Below, in pieces: positions 18,311-27,995 of a stretch of DNA of 64,000 nt (positions are counted from its first letter, which is position 1; every line of letters starts with the position of its first letter). Made by a program: the position numbers and the translations under genes. This DNA comes from Oscillospiraceae bacterium (GTDB lineage: Bacteria > Bacillota > Clostridia > Oscillospirales > Acutalibacteraceae): contig JAITRE010000002.1 in NCBI GenBank assembly GCA_031288555.1, positions 1 through 64,000 of the forward strand, written 5' to 3'. Below the pieces are notes generated by a model, which was not told the origin of the DNA, ran no database searches, and saw only the letters and a list, made by a program, of their open reading frames with translations.

Positions 18311-19342
18311 TTAATTAGAAATTTCGTTTATCTTTCTTTTTTTAAAGAAGAACTTAGATAAAAACACTCCAATCGCTGCAACCATTAAGGAAGAAGCTGT
18401 TAAAAGGCTCCAGTTGTTCTCCGAGTTAACACCTGTCTTTGGTTTAGATGAACCCTTATCGCCGCTTTTATCATTAACCTTGCAAGGAACGTTGTTTTTC
18501 TGTTTGCCACCTTTAAGATTTACATTCTGTAATTTTTCTAAATTCTGAAGACATTTAATTTTCTTTTCAAAAAGTTCTTTTAAAAAATTTATTTGTACTA
18601 TTGTTTGTTGTGATTTTTTTATTTTTTCAATATATTTAAGCATAGTTTCATTAAAAGCTTTTACGTCTTTTATACAAAGATAATCAATCGCGCCAGGGAA
18701 TAATTCTGTGAAAGGATAGTTACTTGCATTACAATCTTTAAAACAACTTTTAAAATTTGTAAATATTCCTTCAAGATTTAAATCATCATATGCGCATTTT
18801 GCCATTATTATTAAATATTTTATTATTTGTTCTTTTTCTTCTACTGCATTAGGAATGTCTTGAAGTTGTTTTAACGTGGTTTTTATAAAATCTTCTAATT
18901 TTAATGTATCCGCATAACAACCGTCCGTTGAAAATTGCGATTTTTCATTATAAGAAATTAAGTTTTTTAATATTTTTATTAAATTTTCTAAATATTCTTT
19001 GTGCTCATTTATATTGTTAATGTCTTTTTTTAACAAATTTAAAGTTATACTACTATTTTCTAAATCTTGTTCCAAGTCAAAAGGCTTTTCATAGCTATCT
19101 TTAAATTTTTTAATTTCTTTTTTTAAATATTCATTTGCATTCTGTTCTGGATTCTCTAAAATATCAGATATTTCATTTTCAAATTTCTCAAGGTTCTGTT
19201 TTTCTTTTTCAAAAGTTTCTTTGTCAGAAACAGCATATGAAGTAGTTGTTAAACCTGCCGTTAAAATAGTTGACGCAACTAAAACTGAGGTTAAGTGTTT
19301 AGCAACTGTTAATCTTCTTTTTGCTTTAAAATTCTTTTTCAT
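18311..19342 (-). CDS. Secreted coiled-coil surface protein, paralogue 2
   Basis: A 343-residue paralogue of the neighbours. It has the same Sec signal peptide layout (HLTSVLVASTILTAGLTTTSYA) and a C-terminal SKPKTG motif, hydrophobic segment (LLTASSLMVAAIGVFLSKFFF) and KKRK tail. It is about 100 residues shorter because it lacks most of the Lys/Gln-rich stretch before the sorting motif. The middle is helical, charged coiled coil with little identity to its sisters. Function unknown; adhesion or host contact is only a guess. ATG follows AAAGGAG. It has its own promoter and terminator. Confidence 0.85.
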   Translation of the reverse strand: MKKNFKAKRRLTVAKHLTSVLVASTILTAGLTTTSYAVSDKETFEKEKQNLEKFENEISDILENPEQNANEYLKKEIKKFKDSYEKPFDLEQDLENSSITLNLLKKDINNINEHKEYLENLIKILKNLISYNEKSQFSTDGCYADTLKLEDFIKTTLKQLQDIPNAVEEKEQIIKYLIIMAKCAYDDLNLEGIFTNFKSCFKDCNASNYPFTELFPGAIDYLCIKDVKAFNETMLKYIEKIKKSQQTIVQINFLKELFEKKIKCLQNLEKLQNVNLKGGKQKNNVPCKVNDKSGDKGSSKPKTGVNSENNWSLLTASSLMVAAIGVFLSKFFFKKRKINEISN

Positions 19343-19480
19343 TAAAATTTCTCCTTTTAATTTGTTTTAAAATAATAAATTTTATTAAAGTATAGGAAAG
19401 TTTGTAATTGTTTGTTTGTCAGCTAGTGCTTATGTGAACAACAAGCACAATAAGTATATTAAATGCAACGTTACCCTCTT

Positions 19481-19509
19481 ATTATGTAAAATAATATAAA
19501 TTTTGTCAA
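19481..19509 (-). promoter_or_regulatory. Promoter of surface protein 2
   Basis: Minus strand: TTGACA (19504-19509), 17 bases, CATAAT (19481-19486). It is the same element as in the paralogues, with one change in the -10. Confidence 0.88.
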
Positions 19510-19671
19510 GTAACTATTGTTTAAACTGATATAAATTGCTATTTTCAAATAAATTTCTGTTTAATTATATTTTAAATTCTTCATTTACTTTTAAAACTAC
19601 ATTTCATCTTTTTTCTATTTTCTTTATTTATTATTAAACAGTAGTAAAAAGTTTTTCATTCTGCTGTAAAC

Positions 19672-19698
19672 AAAAAACTACCCCAAGCGAGGTAGTCT
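19672..19698 (-). terminator. Rho-independent terminator, copy 3
   Basis: The same hairpin as copies 1 and 2, with one mismatch at the stem base (GGTAGTC), followed by a T run on the minus strand. Confidence 0.85.
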
Positions 19699-19743
19699 AT
19701 GTTATTTTGAATCTTAGAATTTATTTTTAAAACTACTTTGTTT

Positions 19744-21108
19744 TTAATTAGAAATTTCGCTTAGCTTTCTTTTTTTAAAGAGGAACTTAGATAAAAACAA
19801 TCCAATTGCTGCAACCATTAGAGAAGAGGCTGTCAAAAGGCTCCAGTTGTTTGAGTTAACACCTGTTTTTGGTTTAGATTTAGAAGAAGGACTTTTATTG
19901 CCGTCTTTACCATTAATTTTGAAAGGAACAGTATTGTATTCTTTATCTTCTATTTTTTTCTTATTATTAATATCAAGATCTTTTTCTTTTTGGTTTTGAA
20001 CTGCCTTACAATCATCAACCTTTTTATTAGAATCATTTTGCTGTTTTCCAACTTTAAGATTTACCTTTTTTGGGTCAGAAGACTTTTGATCAGAGTAAGG
20101 AAGGCTTTCTAGTTTATCTTTTTGTTCTATGATTTCATCTAACTCTTTTTGATTTTTTTTAAGTTCTTTTTCTAGTTTTTCTAAATTTTGAAGGTGCATA
20201 AGTTTATTTTGTAGGAGTTTTGTTATGACTTCAAAATTTTTAAATAAAGTTTGTAGTTGTGCTATTTGGTTTTGTGTTTTTTTTAGTTGGTTTACTATTT
20301 TTTTTAAATATTTAGACATAATTTCAAAAAAAGCGTTTTTGTTTATCATATAAGTATAAGGAACATTATATAGATCTTGTGCTGATACTAAACAAGAAGA
20401 ATATTTAGTCATATCAAGACTTTGAAGATAGCTTTTATATTCGGGTTTAAAAAAAATTTCATCAATATTTTGATAAAGATCTGAATTTTTTGCCATTAAT
20501 GCCAAATATTCTATTATTTGTTTTTTCATTTCTACTGCATCAGGAATGTTTTCAAGATTTTTTAAAATATTTATTATAAGATCTTTTAATTTTCCAGTAT
20601 CGTTTTTGTAAAAGAATGGACCTGTTGCATTTGGATCATTATTATAATCAATTATTTTTTTAAATATTTTTTTAAAATTAACGAAATACATATCACGTTC
20701 ATATAGCTTGTAAATCTTTTTTTTCAACAAGTATAAAATTTTACTATTATCGTTTAAAACTTTTTGAAAGTCCGAAGATTTTCCCCAGTCATTTTTGAAT
20801 TCTTCAATTTTTTTATTTAAATCTTGGAACGAACTTTGTTTTAAATTTTTAAAAATATCAAATATTTTATTTTCAAGCTCAGCAATTTCCTGTTTTTCTT
20901 CTTTTATTTTTTTATTTATTTTTTCTTTTTCATGAGTTAATTTCTGTATTTTATCATTATTAAGTTTTATTGTTGCTTTCAAAGTCTCCCTGTTAGAAGC
21001 ATGTGAAGTAGTTGTTAAACCCGCTGTTAAAATAGTTGACGTGACTAAAACCGAGGTTAAACGTTTAGCAGCTATTAATTTTCTTTTTTCTTTAAAATTC
21101 TTTTTCAT
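19744..21108 (-). CDS. Secreted coiled-coil surface protein, paralogue 3
   Basis: A 454-residue paralogue with a Sec signal peptide (RLTSVLVTSTILTAGLTTTSHA), a helical Lys/Glu-rich body, a region nearly identical to paralogue 1 (KELKKNQKELDEII and SLPYSDQK, about residues 308-400), and the C-terminal SKPKTG, hydrophobic and KKRK sorting signal. Conserved ends with variable middles suggest diversification of the exposed part. Function unknown. ATG follows AAAGGAG. It is the first gene of the array in transcription order and has its own promoter at 21272-21300. Confidence 0.85.
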   Translation of the reverse strand: MKKNFKEKRKLIAAKRLTSVLVTSTILTAGLTTTSHASNRETLKATIKLNNDKIQKLTHEKEKINKKIKEEKQEIAELENKIFDIFKNLKQSSFQDLNKKIEEFKNDWGKSSDFQKVLNDNSKILYLLKKKIYKLYERDMYFVNFKKIFKKIIDYNNDPNATGPFFYKNDTGKLKDLIINILKNLENIPDAVEMKKQIIEYLALMAKNSDLYQNIDEIFFKPEYKSYLQSLDMTKYSSCLVSAQDLYNVPYTYMINKNAFFEIMSKYLKKIVNQLKKTQNQIAQLQTLFKNFEVITKLLQNKLMHLQNLEKLEKELKKNQKELDEIIEQKDKLESLPYSDQKSSDPKKVNLKVGKQQNDSNKKVDDCKAVQNQKEKDLDINNKKKIEDKEYNTVPFKINGKDGNKSPSSKSKPKTGVNSNNWSLLTASSLMVAAIGLFLSKFLFKKRKLSEISN

Positions 21109-21271
21109 TAAAATTTCTCCTTTTAATTTGTTTAAAAATAATAAATTTTGTAAAGTATAAAGCTACAACTATCTAAATTATTAGTTTAAAATTTTTTTAG
21201 TTTAGTATTTAGGTGCTTAGCTTTATGTAAATTTAAGTTTAAGCACTGCAATAAATACACTTTACCCCTTA

Positions 21272-21300
21272 ATTATATAAAATAATACAATTTTTGTCAA
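21272..21300 (-). promoter_or_regulatory. Consensus promoter of surface protein 3
   Basis: Minus strand: TTGACA (21295-21300), 17 bases, TATAAT (21272-21277), identical in layout to the promoters of the two other paralogues. Confidence 0.9.
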
Positions 21301-21508
21301 GTAATTGTTGTTTAAACTAATATAAATCGGTGTTTTCAAATGATTTTATACTTAATTATATTTTAAACTACAATAAGCTGTTTTCTATTTTGATGTTTTA
21401 TTCTTTTTTAAAGTTGTCTAAATAATGACGAAAGCCACCAAACACCGTTTATAAATATTTTTAAAATCTTAAGCGCTGAATAATTTAAAAATTTATAAAT
21501 TTGTAAAT

Positions 21509-23578
21509 TCAAAAATTTTCTTCAATTTTTTTAATCAATTCTTCTTTACAAAATTTTGAAAATTCTATTTGGCTGTTAAAAACTTTATTCTTTTTTCGTA
21601 TCACTCTTAAATAGCTGGTATCTGAAAGTTGATGTCTTAAATTTACGTTATCTTTCAGCATTATTTCTATTGTTTTAATGATTCTCAACTTTAAATCTTC
21701 ATCCTCTACTGGAATCAGAACTTCAATACGTCTATCTAAATTTCTGGGCATTAAATCCGCACTACCTATAAAAATGCGAGGTTTTCCTGCACATTGAAAT
21801 TTATAAATTCTGCTATGTTCTAGTAAATGCCCAACTATACTAAAAACTTTTATTTTATCACTAATTCCTTTGATTTGAGGTATCAAACAACAAATTCCTC
21901 TAATAATCAATTTAATTTCTACACCCATCTGCGATGCTTTGTATAATAATTTTATAATTTTTTGATCCGACAAAGAATTTATTTTAAATATTATTCCACT
22001 CGGTAATCCTTTTTTTTTGTTTTCAATTTCTTTTCTAATCATTTTTTTAAAAAATTTTCTCATATAAATCGGAGAAACTATTATTTTTTCATATTTATTA
22101 GGTTTTGACCCACCTGTTAAAGCGTTGAATAAATGAGAGCCATCTTTGCCAAAATCTTCTTTGCATGTAAATATTCCTATATCTGTATAGTGTTTAGCTG
22201 TTGTTTCGTTGTAATTTCCTGTCCCAAAGTGAAGATATCTTCTTATTCTTCCTTTTTCTCTGCGAGCGATTAACAATATTTTACAATGTGTTTTAAGCCC
22301 TGGTACTCCGTAAATAACGTGACAACCAGCGTTTTCTAGTTTTTTTGCCCAAATTATATTGTTTTCTTCGTCAAATCTTGCTTTTACTTCAACAAGCACA
22401 GTAACCTGTTTACCACTTTCAGCTGCTTTTATTAAAGCGCTAACAATAGGAGAATTTTCACTTACTCTGTAAAGAGTTTGTTTTATAGCTAATACATTTT
22501 TGTCGTATGCTGCTTTATTTACAAGATCAATAACTGGATCAAAACTTTCGTATGGGTTGTGTAGCATTCGATCTTTTTCTTTTATGGTTGAAAATATGTT
22601 TGTGCAGTTATAAAAATCTGCTGGTGGGCTTACAACACAAATCGATGAAGTTCTAAGAGGCTTAATGTCTTCTAAGTTTATAAATTTAGAAAGAAATGTT
22701 AGATCTATAGGGCCTTCGATTTTATATATGTTTTGTTTTTCAATTTCTATTGTATCACGTAAAAATTTTTTAGTTTTTGAGTCTGTATCTGCAGCTATTT
22801 CTAGTCTAACCGGAATCCCTTTCCTTCTTTTTTTTATAGATTTTCGCACCTCAGAAAGCAAATCTTCAGCCTCTTCATTTATGTCAAAATCAGCGTTTCT
22901 AGTTATTCTAAAGGGAAAAGCTGCTTTTATTATTTTTGAATCGAAAATTTTGTAAAGATTATGAATTATAATGTTTTCAAGCATTGCGTAGCTTTTATTT
23001 TTTTTTGAAGGAATAAAAAGAAATCTTGGTAAAATTGAAGGAACTTGTATAACTTTAAAGTCTGGATCTGATTTTTTCAAAAGCCTCACGACTATGTTTA
23101 AGCTTTTATTCATCAAAAGAGGGAATGGTCTGCTTTTATCTACCGCTAAAGGAGTTAAAATTGGAAAAATAACGTTATCGAAATACTCTTGTGAAAATTT
23201 TAGCTGTTTTCTAGACATTTTTTTTGTATCTACAAAAACAAACCCACTTTTTTTAACTTCAGGAAGTACAACTTGGTTTAAGCATTTATATTGTTTATCT
23301 ACAAAATCATGAGCTTTAAAAATAATTTTAGTCATTTGTTGACAAGGGTTTAATCCAGAAAAATCAGATTCTTTGTAACCACAGTTTATTTGTTCTAATA
23401 TAGCTCCTACACGAACCATAAAAAATTCATCTAAATTTGAAGATACTATTGAAATAAAGTTTAATTTTTCTATTGCGGAATTATCTTTTCTTAAACACTC
23501 TTCTAAAACTCTTTTATTAAAGTCCAACCAACTTAATTCTCTGTTATTATATGGTATATTTTTAAAATTTTTTTTCAT
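21509..23578 (-). CDS. ppk: Polyphosphate kinase
   Basis: Polymerises ATP gamma-phosphate into polyphosphate (PPK1 family). The 689 residues contain the N-terminal NRELSWLDFNKRVLEE, the phospholipase-D-like catalytic halves with ETTAKHYTDIGIFT and HFGTGNYNE around the phospho-histidine, KTHCKILLI, and the C-terminal SADLMPRNLDRRIE. Length is normal. The ATG lies about 20 bases after an AAAGGAGG, which is far; no closer conventional start is in frame before the upstream stop. It is transcribed alone, divergent from the pyrophosphatase-like gene, which is a functional counterpart in phosphate chemistry. Confidence 0.95.
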   Translation of the reverse strand: MKKNFKNIPYNNRELSWLDFNKRVLEECLRKDNSAIEKLNFISIVSSNLDEFFMVRVGAILEQINCGYKESDFSGLNPCQQMTKIIFKAHDFVDKQYKCLNQVVLPEVKKSGFVFVDTKKMSRKQLKFSQEYFDNVIFPILTPLAVDKSRPFPLLMNKSLNIVVRLLKKSDPDFKVIQVPSILPRFLFIPSKKNKSYAMLENIIIHNLYKIFDSKIIKAAFPFRITRNADFDINEEAEDLLSEVRKSIKKRRKGIPVRLEIAADTDSKTKKFLRDTIEIEKQNIYKIEGPIDLTFLSKFINLEDIKPLRTSSICVVSPPADFYNCTNIFSTIKEKDRMLHNPYESFDPVIDLVNKAAYDKNVLAIKQTLYRVSENSPIVSALIKAAESGKQVTVLVEVKARFDEENNIIWAKKLENAGCHVIYGVPGLKTHCKILLIARREKGRIRRYLHFGTGNYNETTAKHYTDIGIFTCKEDFGKDGSHLFNALTGGSKPNKYEKIIVSPIYMRKFFKKMIRKEIENKKKGLPSGIIFKINSLSDQKIIKLLYKASQMGVEIKLIIRGICCLIPQIKGISDKIKVFSIVGHLLEHSRIYKFQCAGKPRIFIGSADLMPRNLDRRIEVLIPVEDEDLKLRIIKTIEIMLKDNVNLRHQLSDTSYLRVIRKKNKVFNSQIEFSKFCKEELIKKIEENF

Positions 23579-23759
23579 TTTTATTTTTTAAGAAAATAAC
23601 CTCCTTTAATTAAATTTTCTATTTTTAGTTTTTGTATTTAGTAATTTTTGTTGTTGAAACTTATTAAAATATAAATTAAAATTTATTTGTACGTAATTTG
23701 TTTTCATTTAGAATTTTCTTAATATTGATTAATTTTAAATAAGTTCGAAAGGTTTAATT

Positions 23760-24515
23760 TTGTATAGCTTAAATTTTTGGAAAGTTTTAGATGAGTTTTT
23801 AAGAAAAAATAAAATAATTGTAGACAAGCCAAAAAATAGTTTACACCCGAAATATAGAGAATCAAGATATCCTGTTGATTACGGATATTTAAAAGGTACT
23901 TTTGCAATTGATGGAGATGATGTCGATGTTTTTATCGGAAATTCAAAATTAATAAAAGCGACAGGAATTTTGTGTACTGTAGATTTAATAAAAAAAAGTT
24001 GTGAAATGAAAATATTATCTGGTTGTTCTAACGAAGAGACAAAATCTGCGTATAATTTTTTTAACAAAACAGGAATGATGAAATGCATCTTAATAAATAG
24101 AGTAACCAACGAAAATAAATTTAATTCAACTTTTTTAAAAAACGAAGAAGACAGTAAAATTTACATGAGTAGTTTTGTTGATAACAAAGAATTTTGGAGA
24201 TTTTTGCAAAAATTAGTTGATGAATCTAATGCAAAGAAAACCGAAGAAGAGATTTATAAAAATGTTTTTTATGGGCTAAACTTTGTTTTTTTAGATAAGA
24301 CGATAAACAAACAAAAGAAAGGCATAACTGCAGCGATAGGAGAAGCAGCAGAAAAAAGCAATAAAATTTCCGCAATTGCTTGTGTTGTAAATACAAACAA
24401 AAAAGAAGCTGAAAATATAATTTTATTAAATTGTTTAGATAGAGAATTAATTAAGATATGTAGCAATCTTAATAAAAACACGTTAATAAGTGGAATTTTG
24501 ATTAAAAAAGAATGA
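23760..24515 (+). CDS. Inorganic-pyrophosphatase-like protein with unknown C-terminal half
   Basis: Residues 1-120 resemble the short pyrophosphatase-like proteins of Firmicutes: FWKVLDEFL, a PKNSLHPKYRESRYPVDYGYL segment, and the acidic metal stretch DGDDVDVFIG. The rest (about 130-251) is Lys/Glu-rich with GITAAIGEAAEKSNKISAIACVV and LNCLDREL; I do not recognise it. So the protein is twice the length of the domain. Start is TTG at 23760 behind GAAAGG. It lies divergent to ppk. Pyrophosphate hydrolysis is a family-based guess; the role of the extension is unknown. Confidence 0.7.
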   Translation: MYSLNFWKVLDEFLRKNKIIVDKPKNSLHPKYRESRYPVDYGYLKGTFAIDGDDVDVFIGNSKLIKATGILCTVDLIKKSCEMKILSGCSNEETKSAYNFFNKTGMMKCILINRVTNENKFNSTFLKNEEDSKIYMSSFVDNKEFWRFLQKLVDESNAKKTEEEIYKNVFYGLNFVFLDKTINKQKKGITAAIGEAAEKSNKISAIACVVNTNKKEAENIILLNCLDRELIKICSNLNKNTLISGILIKKE

Positions 24516-24595
24516 TTAATATAGCGTTGATTATACAAAAATTTTTAAAAACAGAATAAGCTCTTACATAAAGTAGAATTTAATAACAAAAGTAA

Positions 24596-25012
24596 TTAAA
24601 ATATATTTAAAATTTCTTCACTAATTTTGTAAGCGATGGAAAATAAATTTATTAGCCTTTCTTTATCTTGTTTGAGCAAAAGATATCCAAAAAGACATTC
24701 AAGACCTGTTGCGCTATGATATTGACAACTTGTTGCATTTTTAGGAATATTAGTAACATGAAAGTTTCGGCCTCGCTTGTAAACATTCATTTCTTCTTTA
24801 GTTAAGTTTTTTGATATTTTTTCAAAAAAATTGGCTTGAGCTTGGCAACACACTTCTTTTGTTGCTAGTTTGTGTAAATTATCCGATTGAAAATCAGAAG
24901 AGCAAACAAGTTTTAAACGAATAATCATGTCAAAAACACAATCACCTAAAAAAGCAAGTGCCGAAGAATTAACATTTTTGTAGTCAAAAGATTTTTCTTT
25001 AGATTTGTGCAA
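24596..25012 (-). CDS. mrnC: Mini-ribonuclease III
   Basis: A 138-residue RNase III catalytic domain without the dsRNA-binding domain, which in Bacillus matures 23S rRNA. The catalytic motif ALAFLGDCVFDMIIRLKL, then LHKLATKEVCCQAQA, the RGRN motif, and the C-terminal SATGLECLFGYLLL helix all fit the family. Start is TTG at 25012 behind AAGGTGAG. In relatives it often follows cysS; here it stands alone. Confidence 0.9.
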   Translation of the reverse strand: MHKSKEKSFDYKNVNSSALAFLGDCVFDMIIRLKLVCSSDFQSDNLHKLATKEVCCQAQANFFEKISKNLTKEEMNVYKRGRNFHVTNIPKNATSCQYHSATGLECLFGYLLLKQDKERLINLFSIAYKISEEILNIF

Positions 25013-25326
25013 AATAAAAACTCACCTTACTTTTAAAATAAAATTTTATGTAGCAAAACTTATTTTAAAATTAATAGTTTAAATAAAATAAAACTATGTA
25101 CTCATTGTAAAATTATAGAATCTCAACGAAATAAATAAGAAGTCTTAAGGATTTTTAAATTTTTAACGGTTGATCGTTTTTAAAAAATCAATCATTCTAA
25201 TTAATGTTTAATAGTATATAAAGCTTGAAACACTTAAGATATTATTACAAAACATCATTAATTGTCAAGTTTGCAATAAATTAACAGTGATTAATATTTT
25301 ACATTTTATAATTTTTTGCAAATTTT
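25013..25326. other. Intergenic, nothing recognised
   Basis: AT-rich sequence between the glycosyltransferase stop and the mrnC start. No gene or convincing structured element is seen. Confidence 0.6.
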
Positions 25327-26307
25327 TTATATATTGCTACTTTTTCTACTTTCTGGTTCCAAAACCGGAAATTTTAACGTTGGAATTCTAGTGGTTGGTT
25401 TGTAATTTTTTTTTAAAAAGTATTTTATAGATTCTGATGAGTTTTTTAAATTTTTATGAAAGTTTTTAAAATTTAATGTTCTAAAATGTAAATTTGTGAC
25501 ATATAACCTAGTTATAAATTTTATCTTTATGCTGTAAGACTTAAATGATCTAAAGTAGAATTTATATTCTTCTTTTTGTTCTAAAAAATTTCTTATAAAC
25601 CCGAAGGCTTTAATATAATCATTTACTTTTTTAAAACTCATAGTTCTTAAAATGCTTCCTTTTCTTTGAGTGTAAGCATACAAAGCTTTGTTTTTAACTA
25701 CTACTTTTTTTGAAAAATAAAATAATTGAATGGATGCAACAAGATCTTCAAAACACATATTTTCAAATCTTATATTGTTACTTGTAAACAAATGTTTTTT
25801 GTATAATTTATTCCAAACGAAACCTTGTATAGTATTTCCGCTTATAAGTTTTTTTAAAGCTTTCCTTTTGTCAAGCACATAAGTTTTATATTTGGCGGGA
25901 AAGTAAACGAAATTTTTTTTTATTCGTTCGTAGTGAAGAGAAAAACTACAGCAACTTATATCTGCATTATTTTTAACTAGTATTTCATAAAGTTCTTCGA
26001 TAAACTTTGGAAAAATATAGTCGTCGCTATCTACAAAAGAAATATACTCTCCTTTAGCAATTTCAAGGCCTAGATTTCTGGCTGAAGATACTCCTTGATT
26101 TTCTTTATCTAAAAATAAAAAATTTTTACGATAAGAAGCAAACTCCTTTGCTATTTCTCCGCTTGAGTCCTGAGAACCATCGTTTACAAGTATAACTTCT
26201 AAATTTTTATATGTTTGTTCCTCTATTGATTTTAAACATTTTTTTAAAAATTTTTCTACATTATAAATAGGTACAATAACGCTTATTAAAGGTTTTTGAT
26301 AAAACAT
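25327..26307 (-). CDS. Family 2 glycosyltransferase
   Basis: Transfers a sugar from a nucleotide sugar to an unknown acceptor, probably in cell-surface glycan synthesis. The N-terminal GT-A fold shows ISVIVPIYNVEKFLKKCL, VILVNDGSQDSS, the QGVSSARNLGLE stretch and the metal motif FVDSDDYI; the later ED in FENMCFEDL is typical of this subfamily. The longest frame begins with TTG at 26331, but an AAAGGTG lies about 11 bases before the ATG at 26307 (MFYQKPLISVIVP), which I prefer. It lies downstream of the YbhN-like gene in the same direction, about 85 bases away, so co-transcription is likely. Confidence 0.88.
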   Translation of the reverse strand: MFYQKPLISVIVPIYNVEKFLKKCLKSIEEQTYKNLEVILVNDGSQDSSGEIAKEFASYRKNFLFLDKENQGVSSARNLGLEIAKGEYISFVDSDDYIFPKFIEELYEILVKNNADISCCSFSLHYERIKKNFVYFPAKYKTYVLDKRKALKKLISGNTIQGFVWNKLYKKHLFTSNNIRFENMCFEDLVASIQLFYFSKKVVVKNKALYAYTQRKGSILRTMSFKKVNDYIKAFGFIRNFLEQKEEYKFYFRSFKSYSIKIKFITRLYVTNLHFRTLNFKNFHKNLKNSSESIKYFLKKNYKPTTRIPTLKFPVLEPESRKSSNI

Positions 26308-26391
26308 ATTTTTTACTACACCTTTCTTCAAACGTAAAATTTTTGATACGATTTTTAAACAAATTTAAAAATAATATGATTTTTATATGAA

Positions 26392-27417
26392 TTATTTTCT
26401 TTTTTTAGCTAAATGAGAAAAAGGAAAAGAGATGAAAATTGTTAAGTAATAAGAAATTAATCGCACGATTAAAATGGCGGGCTTTATTGTTTCGTCATTA
26501 AAGAACGGCATCAAAAACACTCCCATTGCTCCTTCTGCAGCTCCTAAGGAACCCGGCGTTGGTATAAGAGAAGATGCTGTGATTATAAATATTTGCGCGC
26601 ACATCATGTCTATAAGGCTCAAATTAACACTGGAAACGTATATTGCCCTACATACGTAAAAGGGCACGACAGACATGCACAATAACTGTATAGTTGTCAG
26701 TGTGTACGTCTTAAGCACAAGTGATCTATTTTTAAAAAGTTCAATATTTCCTTTATAAAATGCTTCAAGTTGTTTTTCAGTTTTTTCTACTTTTTCATCG
26801 TAATTTTTTATAAAGTGCAGACTTTTAAATATTTTAAAAACAGAACTTACTAAAAAATTTGTTAGTTTTTTGTTAAAAGAAAATAACAATATTCCGAGTA
26901 TTACAATTGCTTGCATCAAAAACCCTAGTATCGTCAAAAACCATATCGTCTTATCTAATTGATTGTTGAAGTAATCAAATCTTATAATAATTGCCAATGC
27001 ACTTAATATTGTTAACACTGTTTGATACACTAAGAATTTTTGAATTAATATAGACACTGCGATTCCGCTTTTTATACCATAATTAGACAATATAACAACT
27101 TGCATAGGCTGTCCACCGTAGGCACCTGGAGTTATTGCTGAAAAAAACTGTCCTACAAGAGATACTTTAGTCGAATTATTAAAACTAATTTTTTTAACAT
27201 TGTTTGCAAAAACGTAAGTATTAAAAATATCTACAAGCATATTCAACAAATGAAGAACAACAGCTAAAAATAGCCATTTTTTGTTAAAGCTCTTCGAATT
27301 TCTAAATAAATCAAAAAGCCCTCCCTCTGAAAAAGCTAAATATGAAAAAATTCCAACAACCAGTGCCATTATAGAAATATTGTACATTGTTCTTAAACTT
27401 AAATTTTTATTTTTCAT
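26392..27417 (-). CDS. YbhN/MprF-like membrane protein (flippase-like domain)
   Basis: A 341-residue polytopic membrane protein of the lysylphosphatidylglycerol-synthase transmembrane (UPF0104, YbhN) family. The signature SAITPGAYGGQPMQVVIL sits in the first half and TPGSLGAAEGAMGVF near the C-terminus. Around eight hydrophobic helices are visible. Relatives without the synthase domain are thought to move lipids or lipid-linked sugars. ATG follows AAGGAA. It is upstream of the glycosyltransferase, which supports a role in surface glycolipids; the actual substrate is unknown. Confidence 0.85.
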   Translation of the reverse strand: MKNKNLSLRTMYNISIMALVVGIFSYLAFSEGGLFDLFRNSKSFNKKWLFLAVVLHLLNMLVDIFNTYVFANNVKKISFNNSTKVSLVGQFFSAITPGAYGGQPMQVVILSNYGIKSGIAVSILIQKFLVYQTVLTILSALAIIIRFDYFNNQLDKTIWFLTILGFLMQAIVILGILLFSFNKKLTNFLVSSVFKIFKSLHFIKNYDEKVEKTEKQLEAFYKGNIELFKNRSLVLKTYTLTTIQLLCMSVVPFYVCRAIYVSSVNLSLIDMMCAQIFIITASSLIPTPGSLGAAEGAMGVFLMPFFNDETIKPAILIVRLISYYLTIFISFPFSHLAKKRK

Positions 27418-27995
27418 ATTTTAATTCCTTGAATTTTTGTTGTTTTGTAGGTGTTTAATAAACTTTTGAAATTGATTTAAGCTGGCTGTAAACAGTTTTG
27501 CTGATCATATATTAGCCGCACAAATTAAAAGATATAATGATAAACTGCAAATTCAATACTTTGTAAATTTTACAATGATAATATTAAAGCTGTCAATTGA
27601 TTTTTTAAACTAATTTTTAAAAATTAAAGGTTGAATACGAAACAAGTATTTTTAAAAAGTTTTGTCAACATTTTTAGTAGAGTTTTGAGGAGATTTTGTT
27701 GTATTTTTAACTAAATTTAAATTATTTTATTTTAAAAACATAGAATTTAAATTTAATAATGAAAATTTATATAATACTAAATGGAAACAATTGAATATTA
27801 TATGAAAATTATGTTTTTAAGGTAATTTTTGTGAATAAAACTAATTATTGTAAATTGTTAAAATTAATGGTATGGTTGTAAATATAAAATACATAGTTTG
27901 TTTTACAAAGGGTTAATATGTTTTTGAATAAGACTTTTTATTGAATGAAAAATCACAGAACTTTATAATTTGCGCATTAAATCTTGAGGTTACAT
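27418..27995. other. Divergent intergenic region
   Basis: AT-rich region between divergent genes at 27417 (-) and 27996 (+). I see no open frame with a ribosome site and no near-consensus promoter pair that I would defend. Confidence 0.55.
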
